Assembly: GCF_902826655.1 (NCBI RefSeq)
Contig: NZ_CADEFR010000012.1
Coordinates: 22,023-86,022 of the forward strand
Direction of reading: 5' to 3'
Source: an uncultured Methylibium sp.
Lineage (GTDB): Bacteria; Pseudomonadota; Gammaproteobacteria; Burkholderiales; Burkholderiaceae_C
Length of the DNA stretch: 64,000 bases
This document shows, one piece after another, positions 1-9,548 of this stretch. A program made the position numbers and the translations under genes. Each line of letters opens with the position of its first letter. Position 1 is the stretch's first letter. The notes under the pieces are model-generated. The model saw only the letters and a program-made list of their open reading frames with translations. It had not been told where the DNA came from and searched no databases.

Positions 1-8
1 AGCTGACG

Positions 9-947
9 ATGAGTGCAGGCATCACCCCGGACGCCAAGGTCTACGTCGCCGGCCATCGCGGCATGGTCGGCAGCGCGCTGGTGCGGCGGCTCCAGGCCGG
101 CGGCTACCGCCAGGTGCTGTGCCGCGGCCGCGACCAGCTGGACCTGCTGGACCCGCGCGCGGTGCAGGCCTTCCTGGACGCCGAGCGGCCCGACTACATC
201 TTCATCGCGGCCGCCAAGGTCGGCGGCATCCAGGCCAACGACCAGTTCCGCGCCGACTTCCTGCACCAGAACCTGCTCATCGAGGCCAACCTGATCCACG
301 GCGCCCACCTGGCCGGCGTGCAGCGGCTGATGTTCCTGGGCTCCAGCTGCATCTACCCGCGCGACTGCCCGCAGCCGATCCGCGAGGACTACCTGCTCAC
401 CGGCCCGCTCGAACCCACCAACGAGCCCTATGCGATCGCCAAGATCGCCGGCATCAAGCTGTGCGAGAGCTACAACCGCCAGCACGGCCGCCAGTACGTG
501 AGCGTGATGCCGACCAACCTGTACGGCCCCAACGACAACTACGACCTCGCCAGCAGCCACGTGCTGCCGGCGCTGATCCGCAAGGCCCACGAGGCCAGGC
601 TGCGCGGCGACGCCGAGTACGTGGTCTGGGGCAGCGGCACGCCGCGGCGCGAGTTCCTGTACGTGGACGACCTGGCCGATGCCTGCGTGCACCTGGCCGA
701 GCAGGGCTACGACGGTCCGCTGGTCAACATCGGCACCGGCGAGGACGTGACCATCCGCGAGCTGGCCCAGACCGTGATGGACGTCGTCGGCTTCAAGGGC
801 CGCATCAGCTTCGACAGCGGCAAGCCCGACGGCACGCCGCGCAAGCTGCTGGACGTGTCGCGCCTCGCGGGCCTGGGCTGGCGCGCGCGCACCGGCCTGC
901 GCGACGGCATCCGCCTCGCGTACGACCACGCCCCCTTCCACGGCTGA
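9..947 (+). CDS. fcl: GDP-L-fucose synthase
   Basis: Converts GDP-4-keto-6-deoxymannose to GDP-L-fucose (3,5-epimerisation, then NADPH reduction) in the cytoplasm. The 312-residue product matches the usual family length. It has the Rossmann motif GHRGMVG at 15-21, and the short-chain dehydrogenase catalytic residues are visible as S112, C114, Y141 and K145 (SSCIYP and YAIAKIAG). Its substrate is made by Gmd, encoded 32 bp downstream; in many loci gmd comes first, so the order here is swapped. It opens the plus-strand glycan operon as seen, but only 8 bases precede it, so the true first gene may lie outside the window. Confidence 0.96.
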   Translation: MSAGITPDAKVYVAGHRGMVGSALVRRLQAGGYRQVLCRGRDQLDLLDPRAVQAFLDAERPDYIFIAAAKVGGIQANDQFRADFLHQNLLIEANLIHGAHLAGVQRLMFLGSSCIYPRDCPQPIREDYLLTGPLEPTNEPYAIAKIAGIKLCESYNRQHGRQYVSVMPTNLYGPNDNYDLASSHVLPALIRKAHEARLRGDAEYVVWGSGTPRREFLYVDDLADACVHLAEQGYDGPLVNIGTGEDVTIRELAQTVMDVVGFKGRISFDSGKPDGTPRKLLDVSRLAGLGWRARTGLRDGIRLAYDHAPFHG

Positions 948-979
948 GCCGGCCACCCCACCCTTCGCCCCTTCCGACC

Positions 980-2101
980 ATGACGACACCGAAAGTTGCC
1001 CTCATCACCGGCGTGACCGGCCAGGACGGCGCCTACCTCTCCGAGCTGCTGTTGAACAAGGGCTACCAGGTGCATGGCATCAAGCGCCGCGCCAGCCTCT
1101 TCAACACCGACCGCATCGACCACCTGTACCAGGACCCGCACGTCGACCACCAGCGCTTCACGCTGCACTACGGCGACCTGACCGACAGCACCAACCTGAT
1201 CCGCATCATCCAGCAGGTGCAGCCGGACGAGATCTACAACCTGGCGGCCATGAGCCACGTGGCGGTGAGTTTCGAGACGCCGGAGTACACCGCCAACGCC
1301 GACGGCATCGGCACGCTGCGCATCCTGGAGGCCATCCGCATCCTGGGCCTGGAGAAGAAGACCCGCTTCTACCAGGCCAGCACCAGCGAGCTCTACGGCC
1401 TGGTGCAGGAGATCCCGCAGAAGGAGACCACGCCCTTCTACCCCCGCAGCCCCTATGCGGTGGCCAAGCTCTACGGCTACTGGATCACCGTCAACTACCG
1501 CGAGGCCTACGGCCTGTACGCCTGCAACGGCATCCTCTTCAACCACGAGAGCCCGCTGCGCGGCGAGACCTTCGTCACGCGCAAGATCACCCGCGCGATG
1601 GCGCGCATCGCGCTGGGCCTGCAGGACTGCCTGTACCTCGGCAACCTGTCGGCGCTGCGCGACTGGGGCCACGCCAAGGACTACGTCGAGATGCAGTGGC
1701 TGATGCTCCAGCAGCAGCAGGCCGAGGACTTCGTCATCGCCACCGGCGTGCAGTACAGCGTGCGGCAGTTCGTGGAGTTCTCGGCCAGGGAGCTGGGCGT
1801 GGAGCTGCGCTTCGAGGGCCAGGGCGACGCGGAGATCGGCATCGTGGCGGCGGTGAACGGCAGCAAGGCGCGCTGCAAGGTCGGCGACGTGATCGTGCGG
1901 GTCGACCCCCGCTACTACCGCCCGACCGAAGTGGAAACGCTGCTCGGCGACCCCAGCAAGGCCAAGGCCAAGCTGGGCTGGACGCCGAAGATCACGCTGC
2001 CGGAGCTGGTGAAGGAGATGGTCGAGGCGGACTACGCGTCGGCCAAGCGGGACAGCCTGGTGAAGCTGGCGGGGTTCCAGGCGTATGACTATCACGAGTG
2101 A
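980..2101 (+). CDS. gmd: GDP-mannose 4,6-dehydratase
   Basis: First committed step of GDP-L-fucose (and GDP-rhamnose) synthesis: GDP-mannose to GDP-4-keto-6-deoxymannose. The 373 residues equal the length of the E. coli enzyme. Visible are the NADP-binding motif GVTGQDG (11-17), the TSELYG segment carrying the catalytic Thr/Ser and Glu (135-137), and Y159/K163 in SPYAVAK. The same frame is open far upstream; the ATG at 980 is chosen because it gives the family N-terminus and starts just after fcl. With fcl it supplies GDP-L-fucose for the glycosyltransferases of the operon. Confidence 0.97.
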   Translation: MTTPKVALITGVTGQDGAYLSELLLNKGYQVHGIKRRASLFNTDRIDHLYQDPHVDHQRFTLHYGDLTDSTNLIRIIQQVQPDEIYNLAAMSHVAVSFETPEYTANADGIGTLRILEAIRILGLEKKTRFYQASTSELYGLVQEIPQKETTPFYPRSPYAVAKLYGYWITVNYREAYGLYACNGILFNHESPLRGETFVTRKITRAMARIALGLQDCLYLGNLSALRDWGHAKDYVEMQWLMLQQQQAEDFVIATGVQYSVRQFVEFSARELGVELRFEGQGDAEIGIVAAVNGSKARCKVGDVIVRVDPRYYRPTEVETLLGDPSKAKAKLGWTPKITLPELVKEMVEADYASAKRDSLVKLAGFQAYDYHE

Positions 2102-2161
2102 TTTCTCGCCGAGCGACGGCGCTTTCCACGACCCTGCCTGGGCCACCGGCCCGCATGACGC

Positions 2162-3220
2162 ATGATTGAATTCGCCATTGTCGGCTGCGGCCGCATTGCC
2201 AAGCGCCACGCCGAGTTGCTGGGCACCGGACAGATCGCCGGAGCTCGCCTGTCAGCTGTCTGCGACGTGCGTCCCGAGAGGGCCGAAGCGTTCGGCCAGC
2301 GCTACGACGTCCCATGGACCACGTCCCTCGACGAATTACTGGCGCGTCCGGGCATCGACGTCGTGTCGGTGCTGACTCCGAGCGGCATGCACGCTGCCCA
2401 TGTGATCGCGGTCGCGCGCTCCAGGCGCCACATCGTCGTCGAGAAGCCGATGGCTCTGACGCTGGCCGATGGCGACGCGATGATCGAGGCTGCCGACGCT
2501 GCAGACGTGCGCCTCTTCGTCGTCAAGCAGAACCGCTTCAATGTGCCGGTCGTCAAGGCGCGCGAAGCGCTGGACACAGGCCGCTTCGGGCAGCTGGTGC
2601 TGGGCACGGTGCGCGTGCGTTGGTGCCGCGACCAAGCCTACTATGCCCAGGACGATTGGCGCGGTACCTGGGCGCAGGATGGCGGCGTCATCGCCAACCA
2701 GGCCAGCCATCACGTGGACATGTTGACGTGGTTCATGGGAGAGGTCGAGAGCGTGCACGCGCGCGGCAGCACGGCGCTGGTCGACATCGAGACCGAAGAC
2801 ACCTGCGTCGCGACGCTCAAGTTCCGCAACGGCGCACTCGGTGTGGTCGAGGCCACGGCCGCGACGCGTCCGAAAGATCTGGAAGGCTCGCTGTCGGTGC
2901 TGGGTGCCGGTGGCACGGTGGAGATTGCGGGTTTCGCGGTCAACAAGATCCGCACCTGGCAGTTCACCGAAGCGCAGGAGCACGACCAGGCCGTCGTTGA
3001 GCGCTATTCGGTCAACCCCCCGAACGTCTATGGCTTCGGTCACCAGGCCTACTACGAGCATGTGGTCGATTGCCTGCGCAGCGGCCGCCAGGCGCTGGTG
3101 GACGGGCACGAGGGGCGCCGCAGCCTCGAGCTGGTGGCGGCACTGTATGAATCGATGGCCAGCGGGCGCGAGGTGAAGCTTCCACTGCGCGTCGAGCATT
3201 CGCGCCTGGGCCGCGGCTGA
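2162..3220 (+). CDS. wlbA: Gfo/Idh/MocA-type UDP-GlcNAcA 3-dehydrogenase (WlbA/WbpB-like)
   Basis: Predicted to oxidise C3 of UDP-N-acetylglucosaminuronic acid, the first step toward UDP-2,3-diacetamido-2,3-dideoxyglucuronate. The 352 residues begin with an NAD fold (VGCGRIAKRHAEL) and carry the Gfo/Idh/MocA signature EKPMALT. The central block with CRDQAYYAQDDWRGTW and NQASHHVDML resembles WlbA/WbpB more than inositol or glucose-fructose oxidoreductases. Assignment is strengthened by the two genes that follow, the matching acetyltransferase and aminotransferase, spaced 3 bp apart and then overlapping. No WbpA-type UDP-GlcNAc dehydrogenase or WbpI epimerase is seen in the window. Confidence 0.88.
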   Translation: MIEFAIVGCGRIAKRHAELLGTGQIAGARLSAVCDVRPERAEAFGQRYDVPWTTSLDELLARPGIDVVSVLTPSGMHAAHVIAVARSRRHIVVEKPMALTLADGDAMIEAADAADVRLFVVKQNRFNVPVVKAREALDTGRFGQLVLGTVRVRWCRDQAYYAQDDWRGTWAQDGGVIANQASHHVDMLTWFMGEVESVHARGSTALVDIETEDTCVATLKFRNGALGVVEATAATRPKDLEGSLSVLGAGGTVEIAGFAVNKIRTWQFTEAQEHDQAVVERYSVNPPNVYGFGHQAYYEHVVDCLRSGRQALVDGHEGRRSLELVAALYESMASGREVKLPLRVEHSRLGRG

Positions 3221-3223
3221 CGC

Positions 3224-3724
3224 ATGAGCACCGGCCCGACCCAGCTGTCGGTCTCGATCCGCGACGTGCAATGCGGCGCGCGCGTGCGCATCGTCGAGCC
3301 AGCCAACGTCTATGGGTGCACGCTCGGCGACGACTGCTTCGTGGGCCCCTTCGTCGAGATCCAGAAAGGCGTCCTCATCGGTGCCCGCACGAAAGTGCAG
3401 TCGCATGCATTCATCTGCGAGTTGGTCGAGATCGGCGAGGACTGCTTTGTCGGTCACGGCGTCATGTTCACCAACGACCCGTTCTCCGTCGGTGGACCGG
3501 CCCGCGGCCGCAGAGCTCTGTGGCGCCGTACGCACATCGGCGATCGCGTCTCGATCGGCTCGAACGCAACGCTGCTGCCGGTCACCGTCTGCAGCGACGT
3601 GGTGATCGGTGCGGGCGCCGTCGTCGCGCGCGATATCACGCGACCCGGCATCTACGCCGGCAATCCTGCGCGGCTGCTGCGTGCCCTCGATCCCCTTCCG
3701 TCGTCTGCCCCCGAATCCGAATGA
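3224..3724 (+). CDS. wlbB: Hexapeptide-repeat N-acetyltransferase (WlbB/WbpD-like)
   Basis: Predicted to acetylate the 3-amino group of UDP-2-acetamido-3-amino-2,3-dideoxyglucuronate using acetyl-CoA. The 166-residue protein is almost entirely left-handed beta-helix hexapeptide repeats (for example IGEDCFVG and VVIGAGAVV) and ends with the usual YAGNPARLL closure. The segment KVQSHAFIC holds a histidine at the place expected for the catalytic residue of WbpD-like enzymes. It lies between wlbA (3 bp upstream) and the aminotransferase, with which it shares an ATGA start/stop overlap, the expected order of the wlbABC pathway block. Confidence 0.87.
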   Translation: MSTGPTQLSVSIRDVQCGARVRIVEPANVYGCTLGDDCFVGPFVEIQKGVLIGARTKVQSHAFICELVEIGEDCFVGHGVMFTNDPFSVGGPARGRRALWRRTHIGDRVSIGSNATLLPVTVCSDVVIGAGAVVARDITRPGIYAGNPARLLRALDPLPSSAPESE

Positions 3725-4842
3725 GCGCCATCCCCTTCGTCGACCTGCACGCGCAGTACCTCAGCATCAAGGACGGCATCGACGCCGCGATCGCGGAGGT
3801 GATCCGCACTTCGGCCTTCATCCGCGGACCTCACGTGCAGCGCTTCGAGCAGGAGTTCGCAGCCGCGACCGGCGCGGCCCATTGCGTTTCGTGCGCCAAC
3901 GGCACGGACTCGCTGTACATCGCGATGCGAGCGCTGGGTGTGCAGCCGGGCGATGAGGTGATCGCACCCGCGCATTCGTGGATTTCCACGACCGAGACCA
4001 TCACCCAGGCGGGCGGTACCGTGGTCTTCTGCGACACCGAGGCGGAGCACTACACGATCGATCCCGCGCGCATCGAGGCCCTGATCACTCCGCGCACTGT
4101 CGGCATCGTTCCCGTGCACCTGTACGGCCAGCCTGCCGACATGGACTCGATCATGGCGATCGCACGCAAGCATGGCTTGTGGGTGATCGAGGACTGCGCT
4201 CAAGCCCACCTCGCGCGCTACAAGGGGCGCCAGGTCGGTCGCTTCGGCACCGTGGCCTCCTACTCGTTCTATCCCGGCAAGAACCTGGGTGCAATGGGCG
4301 ACGCCGGCGCGCTGACGACCGATGACGCCGCGCTCGCCGAGCGCATGGCCATGCTGGCCCGCCACGGCGGCCTGACCAAGGGAGATCACCAGATCGAAGG
4401 CGTGAACAGCCGTCTCGATGGCATGCAGGCCGCTGTGCTATCGGTCAAGCTGCCCCATCTGTCGTCGTGGACCGCGCGACGCCAGGAGGTCGCCGCCGAG
4501 TACGGCCGCCTGCTCGCCGGCATTCCCGGGCTGGCACTGCCGCAGGTGGCCGAGGGCCGAGAGCACGTCTATCACCTCTACGTGGTGCGGCACGAGCGGC
4601 GCGACGCGCTGGCGCGCCACCTCGCCGAGCGCGGCATCCAGACCGTTGTCAACTACCCGGTCGCGCTGCCCTTCCTGCCGGCCTACGCGCGTCTGGGCCA
4701 CCAGCCTGCCGACTTTCCGAACTCGCACGCCCACCAGTCGCGCATCCTGTCGCTGCCGCTCTATCCGGAGATCTCTCCGGCGCAGCTGCGGGCGGTCGAG
4801 GGTGCCATCCGCAAGTTCTGCGACGACGTCAGCGGGCAATGA
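3721..4842 (+). CDS. wlbC: DegT/DnrJ/EryC1 PLP aminotransferase (WlbC/WbpE-like)
   Basis: Predicted to transaminate the 3-keto sugar produced by WlbA to the 3-amino sugar, using PLP and glutamate. The 373 residues show the family pattern: ANGTDSLYIAMRALG near 60, VIEDCAQAH with the PLP-ring aspartate (D158), and YSFYPGKNLGAMGD with the Schiff-base lysine K187. It overlaps wlbB by ATGA and the next gene by ATGA. By homology alone other amino-sugar aminotransferases are possible; the wlbA-wlbB neighbours make the diacetamido-uronate role the best reading. Confidence 0.88.
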   Translation: MSAIPFVDLHAQYLSIKDGIDAAIAEVIRTSAFIRGPHVQRFEQEFAAATGAAHCVSCANGTDSLYIAMRALGVQPGDEVIAPAHSWISTTETITQAGGTVVFCDTEAEHYTIDPARIEALITPRTVGIVPVHLYGQPADMDSIMAIARKHGLWVIEDCAQAHLARYKGRQVGRFGTVASYSFYPGKNLGAMGDAGALTTDDAALAERMAMLARHGGLTKGDHQIEGVNSRLDGMQAAVLSVKLPHLSSWTARRQEVAAEYGRLLAGIPGLALPQVAEGREHVYHLYVVRHERRDALARHLAERGIQTVVNYPVALPFLPAYARLGHQPADFPNSHAHQSRILSLPLYPEISPAQLRAVEGAIRKFCDDVSGQ

Positions 4843-6347
4843 CCGACCGCAGTGCCGGCAAGCGCCTGCTCTCCAACTCGCGTTGGAACGCCTCGGCCTT
4901 TGCGGTGGCGCTGCTGGTCAACTTCCTGACCGTTCCCCTGGTGATCGCAGCCATCGGCCTCCCGGCCTTTGGCTCTGCCGGCCTGGTCCTGGCGATGTAT
5001 GCGCCCTTCTCCTTGATCGGCACAGTCTTGGGTCAGGCGGTGGTCCGCGACATGGCTGGAGCCGCTGTGCGAGGAGACCGGGCGATCGCTCGCCGTGTTC
5101 TCTGGTCGGCGGCGTTCTGGGCCTTTGCAGGAAGCCTAGCAGTGGCGGCACTGGCCGCTACGGCAGGCAAGACCCTCCTGACGCAGCTGTCGTCAGGCGA
5201 TCCCAGCGGCGCCGGCGACTGGAGCCTGGCGCTTTGGGTCGGCTTCGTCGGGTGGTTCATGCAGCAGAGCTGTCTCCTGCTGCAAAGCGCGCTCGCGGCA
5301 CTGCAGTCTTATGCCCGACTGGCCCTGGCTAACGCCGTGGGCGCCGTGCTGACCGCCGTCGGCCTGGTCACCGCATCCCGTCTTGAGGCTAGTGACATCG
5401 GCTTCCTGGTCGGGACTGCAATCGGCTTCGTGCTGCTCTTCATGTGTCTGCTGGTCGCCGTGCTGATCGATGCGCCCTGGTTGCTCCGCCCTTCGCGCTG
5501 GCAGCGGACGGAGGCGGCTTCGATGCTGAAGTTCGCCCGATGGCAAGGCGCCGCACACTTCACCGGCGCCGCAGCCAACCAGGCGGACCGTTACGTGCTG
5601 GGCATGGTCGCTCCGCTGTCGGTGGTTGGTCAGTACAACGTCGCGATGCGGCTGCAGGAAGTGGTTCACATGGGCTTGCTGAAGCTGGTAGAGGTGCTGC
5701 TCCCGCACTTCAGCATCACGGCCGCCGAGCAGCCCCAGCAACGTGCTGATTTCTACGTGCGAACGTGCTGGCTCGTCAATGTCATCAGCGTCGCTGCACT
5801 GGCTCCGCTGATTCCGATTTCCGCACCGCTGATCACGTTGTGGGTCGACCAGACCGCAGCGGAACTGGGCGCGACGATGCTGCAGACGCTAGCGACAGCC
5901 GGCGTCATCGGTAGCGGGGTCAACGTGTTCACCTACTTTGCGATCGCGACCGATCAGGCTCAGCGTCTGGCCTACCTCAACCTGGCGCACTCGCTCGTCC
6001 TCATCGCCTTGACGGTCCCGCTGATCTTCGCCTTCGGGCCGATCGCGGCGGGCGTCGCGTATATCGTCGGCAATCTGATGCGCCTGGTCGGAGCCGGCTG
6101 GATCACGCTCCAGCACTTCGCCGACGCCTTGCAAGCTCGCGCGCTGATGTGCTCGACCTGGCCGCCACTGTTGGGCGGGTTGCTCGGCGCCTGGGCGCTC
6201 GGTCAGTTCGACTGGAGCATCTCCAGCTGGCCGACGCTGATGCTGGCCTACGTCGGATCGGCCATCGCGAGCATGTCTTGCGCCGTGCTGGTCAGCGCGC
6301 TCTTCACCGACGGTCGCAAGTTCATCACTCACTACGTGCGCAACTGA
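4839..6347 (+). CDS. wzx: Wzx-type polysaccharide flippase (MOP superfamily)
   Basis: Inner-membrane protein of 502 residues with about 12-14 hydrophobic segments spread over the whole length, as in MOP-superfamily O-antigen/lipid III flippases that move undecaprenyl-linked repeat units to the periplasmic face. The start at 4839 overlaps the aminotransferase stop by ATGA; the frame is open further upstream only as the antisense-like continuation of the previous gene. It sits two genes before a Wzy-like polymerase. A second, shorter member of the superfamily is encoded at 26333-27592, so each convergent operon has its own exporter. Confidence 0.85.
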   Translation: MTDRSAGKRLLSNSRWNASAFAVALLVNFLTVPLVIAAIGLPAFGSAGLVLAMYAPFSLIGTVLGQAVVRDMAGAAVRGDRAIARRVLWSAAFWAFAGSLAVAALAATAGKTLLTQLSSGDPSGAGDWSLALWVGFVGWFMQQSCLLLQSALAALQSYARLALANAVGAVLTAVGLVTASRLEASDIGFLVGTAIGFVLLFMCLLVAVLIDAPWLLRPSRWQRTEAASMLKFARWQGAAHFTGAAANQADRYVLGMVAPLSVVGQYNVAMRLQEVVHMGLLKLVEVLLPHFSITAAEQPQQRADFYVRTCWLVNVISVAALAPLIPISAPLITLWVDQTAAELGATMLQTLATAGVIGSGVNVFTYFAIATDQAQRLAYLNLAHSLVLIALTVPLIFAFGPIAAGVAYIVGNLMRLVGAGWITLQHFADALQARALMCSTWPPLLGGLLGAWALGQFDWSISSWPTLMLAYVGSAIASMSCAVLVSALFTDGRKFITHYVRN

Positions 6348-6349
6348 CC

Positions 6350-8197
6350 ATGTGCGGCATAGCAGGGATCCTGGACGATCACAGTGGCCCGGTGAGCCCG
6401 GACGACCTGCGCCGGCTCGCCGATGCGTTGGCGCACCGCGGCCCCGACGGCGAGGGGCTGTGGATCAGCCCTGACGGACGGGCCGGCCTGGTTCATCGTC
6501 GCTTGGCGATCCTCGACACCAGCGACGCCGGCCACCAGCCGATGCACAGCGCGGACGGCCGAGAATCCATCGTCTTCAACGGCGAGATCTACAACTTTCT
6601 CGAACTGAGAGGCGAACTCGCCTCGCTGGGCCATCGATTCACGAGCGAGAGCGACACCGAAGTCATCCTGGCCGCGTGGCGCCAGTGGGGCGAGGGGATG
6701 CTCGATCGGTTCAACGGCATGTGGGCACTGGTCCTGCGCGACAACCGAAGCGGCGAGGCCTTCCTGGCGCGTGATCGGTTCGGCATCAAGCCCTTCTTGT
6801 ATGCCGCTCATGCCGGGCGGCTGGCGTTCGCCTCCGAGATGCGAGCGCTGCGAAGCCTGCACGCGTTGTCGAGCGAGATGGACAACGACGTGGCCGAGCG
6901 CCTGCTGTTTGACCCTTTCAGCGTCGAGGGCGGATCGCGCACGCTTTTTCGCGATGTAGCTCGATTGCCGGCGGGCCACTGCGCCCGCTGGCGTAACGGT
7001 CGGCTGTCGGTTCGCCGATGGTGGCGCACCGTCGATCATCTGGTCGACGTGCCGGCCAGTCCGGCCGAACAAGCCGACCGTTTCCGGGCCCTGCTCACCG
7101 ATGCCGTGCAGCTTCGCATGCGCAGCGACGTGACCATCGGGACCTGCCTGAGCGGAGGCTTCGACTCGACGGCCATCGTCTGCACGATGTCGGACATTGC
7201 GCGCGCGTCGCAGCCACGCCTGCGTGAGGCCCAAGACTGGCGCCACGCCTTCGTGGCGTCGTTTCCGGGTCGGTCGAACGACGAAACGCCGCTGGCACTG
7301 GAAGCGGCCCGCTGGGCCCATGTCGAAGCTCACTTGCTCGACCTCCAGCGCGTTGATCACGATGCGCTGGAGCATGTCCTTGCCGACCTCGATGACGTCT
7401 ACATCGGCGCCCCTGAAGCGCCGTGGAAGATCTACAGAGCGCTGCGCAAGCATGGCACGCTGGTCTCGCTCGACGGGCACGGTGCCGATGAACTGATGGG
7501 CGGCTACCTGCAGCAGGGGCAGTCGGCTGGCTTCGTCCTTCGCAACGCCTTGGCCAAGGCCACGCACGCATCTCGGGCGACACGCGCAGCACTCGACAAC
7601 GCCAAGATGGCATGGCTGTCCCTGCGGGGCCTCGCGCATCTGCGCCGTCACAGGCTCCGCGCGCCGGCCAGCCTCGAACTGCCGGCCGACGCCGACGACC
7701 TTCCGTCGCACTGGGGGCCGCTGAATCGGCGCCTCTACAGGATGTTCCATGCGACGGTGCTGCCGACCATCCTGCGCAACTTCGATCGGCTCTCGATGGC
7801 CCATGGTGTCGAGGTGCGCATGCCGTTCATGGACTGGCGCCTGGTGACCTACGTGATGTCCTTGCCAGACGAAGCGAAGTTCGGCGACGGTGTCTCGAAG
7901 CTCGTCGCTCGCCGGGCCATGAGCGACCGCATGCCCGAGTCCATCCGCTCCAACACGCGCAAGGTCGGCTTCAACTCGCCGATGCCGGACTGGTTGAACG
8001 GCGAGCTGGGCCCCTGGGCCGAGCAGCAGCTGCGGCAGTGCCCATCTCAGGTCGAAGCACTGATCGACACCAAGCGATTGATCGCGAAGGTCCACGAATT
8101 GAGCAGCAGCCGGTCGTGGACATGGGAGTCGGCCGGCCGGCTTTGGCCGTACATCAATCTGGCGTGGTACTCGCGCTCGTCGCGGCTCTCCGCATGA
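6350..8197 (+). CDS. Glutamine-dependent asparagine synthase-like amidotransferase
   Basis: The 615-residue protein has the two AsnB domains. The N-terminal class II glutaminase starts MCGIAGI with the nucleophile Cys2 and contains HRGPDGEG and FNGEIYNF; the C-terminal synthase domain has the ATP-pyrophosphatase loop SGGFDS at 268-273. In the family this chemistry uses glutamine and ATP to amidate a carboxyl group. Inside a polysaccharide operon, two genes after wlbABC, the likely acceptor is a uronic acid of the repeat unit rather than free aspartate; that is inference. It starts 2 bp after the flippase and overlaps the polymerase gene by ATGA. Confidence 0.9.
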   Translation: MCGIAGILDDHSGPVSPDDLRRLADALAHRGPDGEGLWISPDGRAGLVHRRLAILDTSDAGHQPMHSADGRESIVFNGEIYNFLELRGELASLGHRFTSESDTEVILAAWRQWGEGMLDRFNGMWALVLRDNRSGEAFLARDRFGIKPFLYAAHAGRLAFASEMRALRSLHALSSEMDNDVAERLLFDPFSVEGGSRTLFRDVARLPAGHCARWRNGRLSVRRWWRTVDHLVDVPASPAEQADRFRALLTDAVQLRMRSDVTIGTCLSGGFDSTAIVCTMSDIARASQPRLREAQDWRHAFVASFPGRSNDETPLALEAARWAHVEAHLLDLQRVDHDALEHVLADLDDVYIGAPEAPWKIYRALRKHGTLVSLDGHGADELMGGYLQQGQSAGFVLRNALAKATHASRATRAALDNAKMAWLSLRGLAHLRRHRLRAPASLELPADADDLPSHWGPLNRRLYRMFHATVLPTILRNFDRLSMAHGVEVRMPFMDWRLVTYVMSLPDEAKFGDGVSKLVARRAMSDRMPESIRSNTRKVGFNSPMPDWLNGELGPWAEQQLRQCPSQVEALIDTKRLIAKVHELSSSRSWTWESAGRLWPYINLAWYSRSSRLSA

Positions 8198-9534
8198 TCG
8201 TCGCCTCGGTCGTGCACGCAGCTGTGCTGGTCGTCGTGGCCTGGTGGATCGCCGCGCGGCTGGGCGGCCGCATCAGTACATCGCTCTTGCTCTTCGGTGC
8301 GATGTGGTTGATCCACGGCCTGCCGCTGCAGGTATACCTGCACCGAACCGGCCCGGACACTTTGATCTTCGAAGAAGCCATCGGCGGCCTTCCCCGCGAT
8401 GAACTGCGGTCCTTGATCCTGTACGCGGTCGCGGCGGCCTTGACCTTGATGATGGCAGGCAGTGAAGTCGCACGCCTTGCCCTGAGCAAGATGGCAGTTC
8501 GGGGTAAGCGTGCCCTGCTTCGGCAAGGCAGCGACATCGTCGCGCATCGCGTGCGACTCGGGGTCGGCGCGCGAGCGATCTTGTGGATGCTCGCCGCAGG
8601 GATGCTGGTCGTCTCGCTCGCCGAAGGGCAGCTCGGCAAGGTCGTGGAGTACTTTGCGTTCAGCGAATCCGAACTCGCCCGCATCCTGCTTCGAACCGAG
8701 GGCGGCGGCACGCCCTACTACGCGTACAACCTGATCCTCTACTCCGTGGCGCCCTACCTCGTCATGCTCGCTTGGTGCGCTGACCACGACCGTCAACGCC
8801 TGCCCGTCCTGGCCGGGGCGCTGTTCGTTGCAGTGATGCTCGGCAAGTTCGGCACCCTGAGCAAAGCGCCGCCGGTCATCTTTCTGCTGCAGCTGGTGCT
8901 GCTGCGCGTCATGCTCCGGCGGACGCCGCTGCAGCTGCGGTCCGCGATGCTGCTGCTGATCGCGAGCACAGGTCTGTTCGCGGTGATCGTGAGCCTCACT
9001 ATCCCGGACCTCGATCTTCGCGGACTCGCAGCATTCTTGTACTACCGCGTCTTCGACATACCGAACGAGAGCTTGCTGGAGTACTTTGCCGCGATTCCGG
9101 CGTCCATACCGCACGGCGGCGGGGCCGGCATCTTTTCGTTCCTGCGCCCCGACGGCGAGTTCCTGCCAATGTACTCGCGCGTCGCCGAGCTGCACCGCGG
9201 CAGCCTGGCTTCGACGTCGAACGCCGTGTTCATCGCCGACGCATGGGCGGAGTTCGGTTGGTTGGGGCTGCTGAGCTTCGCTTTCGTGGCTGGTGCGACC
9301 GTCCGCGCCATCGACGTGCTCGCCTTTCGAGATGGCGACACCGATGCCTCGGCCTGCCTGATTGCGGGATGTTCCTTCGGCGTGTTCACGGCGCTCTCTA
9401 CAGCCCTTCCGACCGCCTTCCTGACGGGGGGGCTGGCGATACTGCCGCTACTGATGATGGCAACCACTCGACGCCCTCGGATCAGCGCTCGCACCAGCCT
9501 CGACGCGCCCAGCGCGTTGGTCCCAGGGCGCTGA
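8194..9534 (+). CDS. wzy: Wzy-like O-antigen/polysaccharide polymerase
   Basis: Integral membrane protein of 446 residues with roughly ten to twelve hydrophobic segments, a long mainly polar loop around residues 285-355 and little other sequence signature. This is the usual look of Wzy polymerases, which are poorly conserved. Position supports the call: it directly follows a flippase and an amidotransferase, overlaps the latter by ATGA, and precedes glycosyltransferases. The large periplasmic loop (NESLLEYF through the HRGSLASTSNAVF region) is where Wzy acceptor sites usually lie. No other polymerase candidate is seen in the window. An O-acetyltransferase or another carrier cannot be excluded by sequence alone. 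Confidence 0.72.
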   Translation: MIVASVVHAAVLVVVAWWIAARLGGRISTSLLLFGAMWLIHGLPLQVYLHRTGPDTLIFEEAIGGLPRDELRSLILYAVAAALTLMMAGSEVARLALSKMAVRGKRALLRQGSDIVAHRVRLGVGARAILWMLAAGMLVVSLAEGQLGKVVEYFAFSESELARILLRTEGGGTPYYAYNLILYSVAPYLVMLAWCADHDRQRLPVLAGALFVAVMLGKFGTLSKAPPVIFLLQLVLLRVMLRRTPLQLRSAMLLLIASTGLFAVIVSLTIPDLDLRGLAAFLYYRVFDIPNESLLEYFAAIPASIPHGGGAGIFSFLRPDGEFLPMYSRVAELHRGSLASTSNAVFIADAWAEFGWLGLLSFAFVAGATVRAIDVLAFRDGDTDASACLIAGCSFGVFTALSTALPTAFLTGGLAILPLLMMATTRRPRISARTSLDAPSALVPGR

Positions 9535-9548
9535 ATGACATCACGACC

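Noticed and set aside
2162-3220. Annotation as inositol 2-dehydrogenase
   Set aside because: Same superfamily, but the WlbA-like central block and the acetyltransferase and aminotransferase neighbours fit the amino-uronate pathway better.
7141-7170. SGGFDS read as a broken ATP-binding loop in the AsnB-like protein
   Set aside because: The variable position of SGGxDS tolerates several residues and all functional ones are present.
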